Source: Advenella mimigardefordensis DPN7 (GTDB taxonomy: Bacteria; Pseudomonadota; Gammaproteobacteria; Burkholderiales; Burkholderiaceae_B). Taken from it: a DNA stretch of 64,000 nt. Shown here in pieces: positions 18,044 through 24,702 of this stretch (position 1 is its first letter; the number at the start of each line of letters is the position of its first letter). The translations under genes and the position numbers were made by a program. The notes under the pieces were generated by a model. That model ran no database searches. It had not been told where the DNA came from and worked only from the letters and a program-made list of their open reading frames with translations. Location of the stretch: contig NZ_CP003915.1 of assembly GCF_000521505.1 (NCBI RefSeq), positions 3,844,001 through 3,908,000 of the forward strand, written 5' to 3'.

Positions 18044-19111
18044 TCAAGCTAAAGTAAGTTCTTCGCCTTTTCCCAGAAATCGGTGGCTACGTTTAATATT
18101 GAAATCGAAATTTTTCCAGTATCCCCTCTTTTCTGAGTTCCAGTATATTTCTTGAATTTCCTCTAACAGGATTTCCCCTTGTTTTGTGAGCATTGCGTAG
18201 CGTCCAATTTCAACTATCCCGTTCTTGAGTTCGATCAATTGCTGCGACAAATAAATCCCGATTTCCTCAGTGAAATCCGAATTACCCAATCGATCGAACA
18301 TTTGGACAATTCTGGATGTAACAAATGTCGCGTGGAACACTCCAATCATGGCTCGCGAATCACTTCTCAATGGTGATTTATAGATTTTCTCCCTATCGTT
18401 CAATACGATTGGATCGATGCTCATAACCGCATTCAAATATAAATGTGAAACCTCATGACAAATATGTTCAATATAGTAAAGTTGCCGGTCAATCCCAGGC
18501 CTGGGTAGACGAATGAACATGCAACCAAACATCCGAACGTCAGTCAGCCCCATGGTGACTCGCCCGGAAAACAATCGAATATGAGCGAGCAGTTGTGAAA
18601 TCTCGTCGTACATATCGCTGAACAGATTCTTGATTGTTCTCAATGCCGACTTTATTTCCACTTTCTCGTGATGTAGCTGCTCACTGTTGGTGATCGGCAT
18701 TAGCTCAGCCTGCCTATTTAAGTCTTCTTTGAGACTTAGCACTGCATCATCGATAATGAATTTTTCGCAATCAGAATCTTCGATTGAGCTTATTATTGGA
18801 TATACGTTTTCAACTGAACCGTTCCTTAGATTCATCAACTTATCGAGTGTTTGATTGACGCTCAAACCGTCTGAAGCACGCATCGCTCGCAGCAATTTAT
18901 CGTGAAGATAGAACAACTCTGGATTTAAAGAAGCCACGGATTGTATTGCAACGAGATGCTCGAGAGAAAAATCGGCTCTATTTAGCGTGGAAATTGCAGA
19001 TTTTTTTAGATGAATCAGACTATTTATTACTTTTTGATAAAAAAAATCTCTAGCTATCTTCGCACGGTCTCGACTAGGGTATGCGGACACTAATGGGGAT
19101 ATCCTGCTCAT
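18044..19111 (-). CDS. HExxH-motif putative peptide-modification protein
   Basis: 355 mostly helical residues with HEVSH (His219, Glu220, His223) and, 23 residues on, SPLRSDSRAMIGVFHATF (246-263, with Arg249, Asp251, His260). This second block matches the conserved SPWR-x-DpRP-x-x-G-x-lHg pattern of the HEXXH-domain family found beside RiPP precursors (TIGR04267 type). Family members fused to radical SAM enzymes have been reported as iron/alpha-ketoglutarate hydroxylases rather than proteases, so peptide hydroxylation is the leading guess. GGAG precedes the ATG. It is separated from the peptide gene by a strong hairpin. Confidence 0.8.
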   Translation of the reverse strand: MSRISPLVSAYPSRDRAKIARDFFYQKVINSLIHLKKSAISTLNRADFSLEHLVAIQSVASLNPELFYLHDKLLRAMRASDGLSVNQTLDKLMNLRNGSVENVYPIISSIEDSDCEKFIIDDAVLSLKEDLNRQAELMPITNSEQLHHEKVEIKSALRTIKNLFSDMYDEISQLLAHIRLFSGRVTMGLTDVRMFGCMFIRLPRPGIDRQLYYIEHICHEVSHLYLNAVMSIDPIVLNDREKIYKSPLRSDSRAMIGVFHATFVTSRIVQMFDRLGNSDFTEEIGIYLSQQLIELKNGIVEIGRYAMLTKQGEILLEEIQEIYWNSEKRGYWKNFDFNIKRSHRFLGKGEELTLA

Positions 19112-19131
19112 AAAATCGTCTCCGGAAGGTT

Positions 19132-19177
19132 GAGCACCGGATGTCTTTCGAACAGCGTAGCGGACATCCAGGTGCTC
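19132..19177 (-). promoter_or_regulatory. Strong hairpin between peptide gene and modification genes
   Basis: GAGCACCGGATGTC (19132-19145) pairs with GACATCCAGGTGCTC (19163-19177) over 14 base pairs with one bulged base and a 17-base loop. It starts about 33 bases after the peptide stop codon and ends 20 bases before the HExxH start. No U-run follows, so it is more likely a partial attenuator or mRNA-stabilising element that keeps peptide mRNA in excess over enzyme mRNA, as is common in bacteriocin operons. Confidence 0.8.
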
Positions 19178-19209
19178 GGTGAACGCTAAATGGGCTAACT
19201 AATAATAAC

Positions 19210-19302
19210 TTAAGGCGTCGTGCTGACGCTCAGTTGCAAAGTAGCTAGCGTGGAATCAAATATTGCTTCCTCATCAATTGTAAAAACCACTACGTTCTCC
19301 AT
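19210..19302 (-). CDS. Candidate RiPP precursor peptide, 30 aa
   Basis: A short gene with an excellent ribosome-binding site (AGGAGAG, 5 bases before ATG). The product has an acidic, hydrophobic N-terminal half beginning MENVVVFTIDEE, suited to a leader. The C-terminal half is Ser/Thr-rich, ends LQLSVSTTP, and contains three Ser and four Thr within the last 14 residues and no Cys or Lys. It is the first gene of the HExxH-YcaO-exporter operon. Lack of Cys argues against thiazoles; oxazole-type heterocycles, backbone amidine or thioamide, or side-chain hydroxylation are possible. The leader/core boundary cannot be set from sequence; no recognised Gly-Gly cleavage site is present. Confidence 0.72.
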   Translation of the reverse strand: MENVVVFTIDEEAIFDSTLATLQLSVSTTP

Positions 19303-19371
19303 GATTCTCTCCTGAAGATAAATTTAGAAATGGCATTTGCCTGACGAACCGCGGGGCCCTCAGACGGCTAC

Positions 19372-19413
19372 AGGATAATCAAGGTTCCAGAACATGTATA
19401 TGATGTAAATCAA
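19372..19413 (-). promoter_or_regulatory. Possible FNR/Anr-type site and promoter of the peptide operon
   Basis: On the minus strand, TTGATTTACATCAT (19413-19400) matches the FNR consensus TTGAT-N4-ATCAA at nine of ten fixed positions. A -10-like GATTAT/TTATCC lies 20-25 bases downstream, the distance expected for class II FNR activation. A TTGACT (19427-19422) just upstream could instead be a -35 box. It sits about 100 bases before the peptide start. Oxygen control is a hypothesis. Confidence 0.4.
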
Positions 19414-19571
19414 ATTGATATAGTCAATCTATCATCTGAATCACTGCGCGTCGGCCGTCACCGAATTTTTCCTTACAGATTCCAACATAATGGTTTTTTA
19501 ACCAGATTTTTTTCCAAAGTGCAAGTCACCAGTTCGCACATATTTAAATTTTGATCAGTCTGTCAAAACTG

Positions 19572-19619
19572 AAAAAAAGCCGGTAGCCTAATTGTCACAA
19601 GGTACATATCACTGGCTAC
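19572..19619 (-). terminator. Probable intrinsic terminator of the LysR gene
   Basis: On the minus strand, GTAGCC at the LysR stop codon pairs with GGCTAC (19588-19583) across a 25-base loop, followed by CGGC and seven T residues. The stem is short, so termination may be weak. It would insulate the peptide operon from LysR transcription. Confidence 0.45.
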
Positions 19620-20518
19620 TTACGCACCACTCCGCGTTTCGACAATCCCTCCAACATACCCTTCGCCTCACGCAAACTATCCACAATAAAATCCGCTACC
19701 GCCCGAACCCTCGGCACCTCAACACTATCATCATGCAAAATGAGATAGATATCCTGGCTTAGATACCCCTCTGGACCGTCAACCAGCACAAGCCCGGGCG
19801 CTTGATTTCCAACCAAGCAAGGCAAATACGCATAGCCAAGCCCCGCTTGAGCGGCCGCTACCTGGCTTTTTAGTGAACTCACCTTTACAGCGGGCATACG
19901 CCAATAACTGTGCGCCATAGCAGCCCTGGCGATTGGCAAATTTTTAAAATTTTCAGACCATCCGATAATCCCGAGCTCGCCTTCTTTGCTGTTGGAGCCA
20001 ACAGCTTCTGACAGGTAAAGCGCATGGCGAAGCGATCCCAGGGTCCGAACTTTGAACGGCCCTCGCTCCGGCATGGAAACACGCACAGCTAGATCTGCCT
20101 CTCGGCCATGCAAGGCGATAGGCTGAGCGTCGGTCTGAAATTCAATATTAATCAACGGGTAACGCGCAATAAAACTCGCTAGACGGGGTAATAAAATTAA
20201 ATTCGCAATGTTCTCGCTCGTAGCTACCCGAACGGTGCCCGTAGGCTGATCTGCAGCAGCCTCAAGTGATGAGGACAGCGTGTTAAACCCATTTTCAATG
20301 GGTACGCAAGAATCCAGAAGCGCTCTCCCCTCCTTTGTAAGGGAGTAGCCGGTAGGACTACGCGCGAAAAGCAATTGACCGAGTTCGAATTCTAGGTTTG
20401 CCAATCGTCTGGACAATGTCGCCGGGCTAACGCGCAACGCGTTTGCGCCGGCGGTAAGCGATCCGGCACGAGCCGTCGTAATAAAAAACCTTAAATTATC
20501 CCAACTTATTGTTCGCAT
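19616..20518 (-). CDS. LysR-family transcriptional regulator
   Basis: 300 residues. The N-terminal HTH is WDNLRFFITTARAGSLTAGANALRVSPATLSRRLANLEFELGQLLFARSPTGYSLT, followed by a substrate-binding domain of the small-regulator (DsdC/YafC or AaeR-like) type (GTVRVATSEN, LPRLASFIARYPLINIEF, AAAQAGLGYAYLPCLV). It is divergent from the AfsA-like operon and upstream of the peptide operon, so it could control either. A 10-base inverted repeat in the intergenic region next to its start is the likely binding site. Confidence 0.92.
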   Translation of the reverse strand: MRTISWDNLRFFITTARAGSLTAGANALRVSPATLSRRLANLEFELGQLLFARSPTGYSLTKEGRALLDSCVPIENGFNTLSSSLEAAADQPTGTVRVATSENIANLILLPRLASFIARYPLINIEFQTDAQPIALHGREADLAVRVSMPERGPFKVRTLGSLRHALYLSEAVGSNSKEGELGIIGWSENFKNLPIARAAMAHSYWRMPAVKVSSLKSQVAAAQAGLGYAYLPCLVGNQAPGLVLVDGPEGYLSQDIYLILHDDSVEVPRVRAVADFIVDSLREAKGMLEGLSKRGVVRK

Positions 20519-20557
20519 TATCCTAATTCATGTGATCGCTAATACGTGCTGGTATTT

Positions 20558-20600
20558 TAGCGATTTTCAAGAATGAAAAAGGGGGTTCGAAAAATCGCTA
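20558..20600. promoter_or_regulatory. Inverted repeat TAGCGATTTT-N23-AAAATCGCTA in LysR/AfsA intergenic region
   Basis: Perfect 10-base arms at 20558-20567 and 20591-20600, 40 bases upstream of the LysR start and about 260 bases before the AfsA-like start. The LysR/AfsA gap of about 340 bases holds no gene. The repeat is a candidate LysR recognition site controlling both divergent promoters. The T and A outer bases fit the loose LysR-type T-to-A symmetry. Confidence 0.55.
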
Positions 20601-20856
20601 TAGAAATATCTTCAGTTGGTCAATAAAATTGTTGCGTAGTGCAGTTCGATTTTCAAAGTGACTAGGCTAAATAGCAATGAAGGGTGTTATGAAGTTACTA
20701 CACTGGCCCTTTGGCTCCGTCGCGTTCAGATAGGGAACTCCTTGCTGGGCGCTAAAAGGAGTATTCCTGCCTACTACGGCGGGATTATGAAGACTCATTC
20801 TGCGTCTATCAAGGTGATATAGCTGATCTTAATTGTATTGTCATGAAGGAAGTTAC

Positions 20857-21705
20857 ATGGAACATTCCGCAATCATTGTTGGAGACTGCTTCTCCGGTTA
20901 TAGCCAGAATAGTTTTGTCTACACAGTAAGCAGTTTTGCAAAAATGCTTCGTGGGGTATTAGGCGGCACAACGGACACAAGCCAGCTACCCAAAAAAATC
21001 CATTGGGGGCAAGGAGTTGGCACGCACGAACGTGGATATATAGCTGGGCTCTTATCAAAATTGAAGCTGGATATAGCTCCGCTAATCAGTGAGAATGTAA
21101 AGGAATTGGCGGGCCGAACATACGTCCACAAATGGAATCCACAAAACGTACTCGTTTCAATTCCCGAGCGAGAAAGCGACACTCGATTCGTATCTGACCT
21201 AGTCATAGATGCGCGAAATGAATTTTTGATTGATCACGCTACCGGTCAGCACGTTCAGGGAATGGTGTTACTTGAAGCCTGCCGTCAAATGTTCCTGGCA
21301 GTAACGGAAAAATATTTTATCGACAGCGATCTTCTCATCGAAACTTACTTTGTAATCAATAGCATGGGGATAAAGTACAAAGCATTCGTTTTCCCTATTG
21401 ATGCTCATGTTGTCTATATTCTAAAAAGTCTGAAACGCAAAGTGGGAGGCCGAATAGAAGTAGATTGCAGCATTTCGGTATTTCAAGCCGGGATGGAATG
21501 TTCCACTTGCGAAGTGGCTTACACAGTTTTCGATGCCCATCAACTTTCAACTCGAGAAAAGGAGATGGCTGGAAAAACAACACATTACTTCTTAAGCAGT
21601 GAGGTTGCTCCCGCTATTTGCGAAAACAAAAAATTAATGGCTATTCCCGTAGATATAACATCTAAAAGAGTAGCTCAATTTGAAGAAAAATCAAATTTAA
21701 TTTGA
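20857..21705 (+). CDS. AfsA-like hotdog protein (gamma-butyrolactone/butenolide biosynthesis type)
   Basis: 282 residues from the ATG at 20857, which has GAAGGAAG four bases upstream; a TTG eight codons earlier is rejected. Family marks are TYVHKWNPQNVLV (about 89-100) and DHATGQHVQGMVLLEACRQ (126-144), the hotdog motif of A-factor synthases, followed by a second hotdog half (about 205-260). In streptomycetes AfsA joins a beta-ketoacyl chain to dihydroxyacetone phosphate, giving a butenolide phosphate precursor. It leads an operon with a flavin monooxygenase, a KAS III homologue and a HAD phosphatase. The product here may be a signal or an antibiotic-like metabolite. AfsA-like proteins are uncommon in Gram-negatives. 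Confidence 0.82.
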   Translation: MEHSAIIVGDCFSGYSQNSFVYTVSSFAKMLRGVLGGTTDTSQLPKKIHWGQGVGTHERGYIAGLLSKLKLDIAPLISENVKELAGRTYVHKWNPQNVLVSIPERESDTRFVSDLVIDARNEFLIDHATGQHVQGMVLLEACRQMFLAVTEKYFIDSDLLIETYFVINSMGIKYKAFVFPIDAHVVYILKSLKRKVGGRIEVDCSISVFQAGMECSTCEVAYTVFDAHQLSTREKEMAGKTTHYFLSSEVAPAICENKKLMAIPVDITSKRVAQFEEKSNLI

Positions 21706-21719
21706 GCGAGGTTGGCCAA

Positions 21720-23114
21720 ATGAGCACAAAGATTGCTGTTGTAGGCGCGGGTCCTACAGGACTAACACTCGCACTCATGGCTCAGAAGCAAGGACATGAA
21801 GTAGTAATTTATGAAGCATCACAGAAACCCGATCCACGCCCTAGAGCGGTCATGGTTCATGCACGTGCCCTAGAAATACTTGCATCACTGGATCTCGCAA
21901 AAAACTTCATCAACCGTGGATTGATGACGCCCGGCATCGATTTCATTCGCTCTGACGGTGCTCGATTCACGATGGACTTTTCAAGTCTCGAAACATCATA
22001 TGCAGGCATCCTCAATATACCTCAACCAGAAATTGAAGAAATACTTGCAACTGCTTTTCTACAGCGCGGTGGAGTAATTCATCGCAATTCTGTCGTGACG
22101 GCATTTCAACAAAAAAGTCAAAGTGTCATGTTTGACGTTAGCCGGGACGGTACAACATCTCATATCGAAGCAAACTGGCTGTTTGGTTGCGATGGTGCTC
22201 ACTCTACGATTCGCAATTTAATCGGCGCAAGTTTCGACGGAGACACGATTGATCACGAATATATACTAGGTGAAGGAGAACGAAAAACTCCTGGTGCACC
22301 TGACGTTAGCAGTATGTTGATTTCGGAAACCGGAGTTGTCTCCTGGTTACCCTTTAAGGATGGAACAGTACGAGTAGCAGGGCCTGGAAGGGGTGTATCT
22401 TTAAATCAGATAGGACAGCATTCTACTGACTCGTCCGAGCGAGCGATTGAGCTTTTTTACGCAGAGCAAAACCAACTTATTTTCAGCCCACAGTACCTAA
22501 TCGGAAGAATTATACGCGCTGGTCTGTATCGAGTTCATAAGCGAATTGCATCAAACTGGGGGTATGGAAGAGTCTGGCTAGCTGGCGATGCAGCTCACTT
22601 GCATCCACCCGCCGGCGGACAGGCACTCAACCTAGGTCTATCTGACGCTGAAGCAATTGCTATGCGCCTAACTACTTCCTCCGGAATTGGCTTTGAGACC
22701 TATGAGCTAGAACGTCGCCCAATTGTAAAAGCTACCATCGAAGAGGTGTCAATGCTTCCATTAATTGCAGCAATGCGTGAAGCGAGTAGTGATACCGAAT
22801 TTGTAAAGATAGAAAAAGCACTTTCATTGAAGGCACATCGTCTTTCCCAAATTGACACTAATTTCCTGGCGGGCGATGCCGACTGTCTAGGGAATCGTGA
22901 TGATAAGGAATTAAAAACTGGGCGTAGGCTAAATGAGAAAATCGACCTTATGGATGCAATAAATGCACCACCTGGTTGGAAATTTGCCAGTGTTGGTGAA
23001 CACAATTATTGGGTTCACGCAGATCGACATGTGCGTAAAAAATCCCCGCAGAGTGACACAACATTCTCCGCTACCGGCATTCTCTCAAACAAGGAAACCG
23101 TCTCATGGGAATGA
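21720..23114 (+). CDS. Group A FAD-dependent monooxygenase (PHBH/aromatic polyketide hydroxylase type)
   Basis: 464 residues from the ATG at 21720 (GAGG 8 bases upstream; a TTG overlapping the previous stop is less likely). FAD motifs: VVGAGPTG (7-14), the DG motif FGCDGAHSTIR, and AGDAAHLHPPAGGQALNLGLSDA. The C-terminal domain resembles polyketide hydroxylases. Such enzymes hydroxylate aromatic rings or perform Baeyer-Villiger oxidation with NAD(P)H and O2. The start lies 14 bases after the AfsA-like stop, and the gene end overlaps the next gene by 10 bases, so it is tightly coupled within the operon. Substrate unknown. Confidence 0.9.
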   Translation: MSTKIAVVGAGPTGLTLALMAQKQGHEVVIYEASQKPDPRPRAVMVHARALEILASLDLAKNFINRGLMTPGIDFIRSDGARFTMDFSSLETSYAGILNIPQPEIEEILATAFLQRGGVIHRNSVVTAFQQKSQSVMFDVSRDGTTSHIEANWLFGCDGAHSTIRNLIGASFDGDTIDHEYILGEGERKTPGAPDVSSMLISETGVVSWLPFKDGTVRVAGPGRGVSLNQIGQHSTDSSERAIELFYAEQNQLIFSPQYLIGRIIRAGLYRVHKRIASNWGYGRVWLAGDAAHLHPPAGGQALNLGLSDAEAIAMRLTTSSGIGFETYELERRPIVKATIEEVSMLPLIAAMREASSDTEFVKIEKALSLKAHRLSQIDTNFLAGDADCLGNRDDKELKTGRRLNEKIDLMDAINAPPGWKFASVGEHNYWVHADRHVRKKSPQSDTTFSATGILSNKETVSWE

Positions 23115-24049
23115 TGCCTTTCTGGATTTCTGAGATTGCGTCGGTTATACCCGATGCTCGCATTGCTCCACCCACTGGAAGCGATGATCAGAATCGTAGC
23201 GGATATATTTCAGTCGCCGTTGAAAAGCAGCGAGTCGGCGGCGAGCTAGCTCACGACGCAGTAATCAACCTCGTTGCCACGGTAGGTTCGAAATCGGTGT
23301 CCCGTGTTGAGGCCATATTCCACGCCTCTGTCATAGATCAAGGAATGGGGGTTTTCTGGAATCCAGGTTACGCCCTTCAAAACCATGCAGGAGCCGAAAA
23401 GGCCAACGCACTGTCATTACGCCAGGGCTGCAATGGTCTTATGCTTGCTTTAATCCAAGCAGGCAGGTTGAGCCAGCACGGTAAACAGTCGCTTATTGCC
23501 GGAAGTGATTGTTTTGAAATTCCAGGGTTTAATCGCTTTGTATCAGACTATGGGATTATGTACGGCGATGGTGCTACGGCATGCATTGTGGGTAGTACAA
23601 CAGGCCGATTCAAAGTGATCGACATTGTCGAGATATCGTCTCCAAAATTGGCCCCGTTACATGATGGAAGAGGTTTTCCCACAGGCGACGTTAGATCGGC
23701 CAAGAGGCGCTATCTTGAGCGAAACGGGAAAGATTGTCTAACGCGATTTACCCGTAAGGCGATGGATCAATTAAGCAGCAAAGCCAAGGAATACAAAGTT
23801 GAACGCATATTATTTCCAAATCTTGGGAAAGAGTTGCTTGAAACAAACTACTATCCTGCGTTCGACTGCGCTGAAGAACGAAGTGCGGGTGAGCTGGGTA
23901 AAAGAATTGGCCATCTCGGCACTGCCGATCAATTGGTAGCACTTGACAGCCTTCACAGGTCCGGTGAAATTTGTGCTGGCAAACGACTTCTTCTCGTTGG
24001 AGCTGGCTCTGGATTCTCTTGGTCGGGAATTGTCGTGGAGGTAGCCTAA
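23105..24049 (+). CDS. Ketoacyl-ACP synthase III homologue with altered active site
   Basis: 314 residues of the thiolase fold. The nucleophile Cys109 is in LRQGCNGLML and YGDGATACIVG (about 153-163) matches KAS III. At the positions of the canonical His (HQAN) and Asn (GN) the protein reads LFPNLG (236-241) and IGHLGTADQ (268-276), so the usual Cys-His-Asn triad is incomplete and a His occupies the Asn region. Such changes occur in acyltransferase-like homologues such as CerJ relatives. It may load or transfer an acyl group rather than condense malonyl-ACP. It overlaps the HAD gene stop-to-start (TAATG). Confidence 0.85.
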   Translation: MGMMPFWISEIASVIPDARIAPPTGSDDQNRSGYISVAVEKQRVGGELAHDAVINLVATVGSKSVSRVEAIFHASVIDQGMGVFWNPGYALQNHAGAEKANALSLRQGCNGLMLALIQAGRLSQHGKQSLIAGSDCFEIPGFNRFVSDYGIMYGDGATACIVGSTTGRFKVIDIVEISSPKLAPLHDGRGFPTGDVRSAKRRYLERNGKDCLTRFTRKAMDQLSSKAKEYKVERILFPNLGKELLETNYYPAFDCAEERSAGELGKRIGHLGTADQLVALDSLHRSGEICAGKRLLLVGAGSGFSWSGIVVEVA

Positions 24050-24702
24050 TGTCCAAGATTGCATTCTTTGATGTCGATGAAACATTAATCCGCCCGAAAA
24101 GCATGTTTTCATTTCTAAGGTTCTATTTGGAAAATAAACGAGGTGATGATTCCAAAGTTTACGAGAATTTCTGGACAGAGATTATGAATATGACATCGTG
24201 TGGCGCGTCACGCTCGACAGTAAACAAACGTTATTACGAGTTTTGGAACGGTGAAAAATTGGCAGACGTTAATGACGCAGGACTTGCCTGGTTCGAAAGT
24301 GAGCGTCAAAACGACTATTTTTTCATACAACCAACGGTTAACGCTTTGAAATCTCACAAAGAAGCAGGCTGTCTGGTCGCTATGATTTCTGGATCATTTG
24401 AATCACCGCTCACTCCCATTGCCAATTATCTATGCGTTGACTACATCTTATGTAGCCAACCCGAAGTAATCGGCGGCACCATGACCGGGAACATTGAACA
24501 ACCCATGATCGGGATGAACAAGTCTCGCGCAGCACAAAAGCTAATGGAACAACACGATGCCTTGCCCCAAGAGTGTTTTGCATATGGCGATCATCTTTCT
24601 GACATTTATCTTCTTGAACAAGTTGGACACCCAAGAGTCGTAGCAAACGACCCTGAACTCATAACGGTTGCCACCGCAAGAAACTGGAAAATACTGCAAT
24701 GA
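24049..24702 (+). CDS. HAD-IB family phosphatase (SerB-like)
   Basis: 217 residues from the ATG at 24049, which overlaps the previous stop codon; a longer upstream reading with a different N-terminus is not supported. HAD motifs: FFDVDETL with Asp8 and Asp10, MISGSFE (motif II), NKSRAAQKL (motif III Lys) and FAYGDHLSDIYLL (motif IV). This subgroup removes phosphate from small metabolites. In an AfsA pathway a phosphatase is needed to dephosphorylate the butenolide phosphate, which fits this gene's place. It is coupled by ATGA to the exporter gene. Confidence 0.9.
   Translation: MSKIAFFDVDETLIRPKSMFSFLRFYLENKRGDDSKVYENFWTEIMNMTSCGASRSTVNKRYYEFWNGEKLADVNDAGLAWFESERQNDYFFIQPTVNALKSHKEAGCLVAMISGSFESPLTPIANYLCVDYILCSQPEVIGGTMTGNIEQPMIGMNKSRAAQKLMEQHDALPQECFAYGDHLSDIYLLEQVGHPRVVANDPELITVATARNWKILQ

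Noticed and set aside
18446..18457. HEVSH motif as a zinc protease signature
   Set aside because: The accompanying Arg-Asp-Arg-His block fits the peptide-modification HExxH family better than metallopeptidases.
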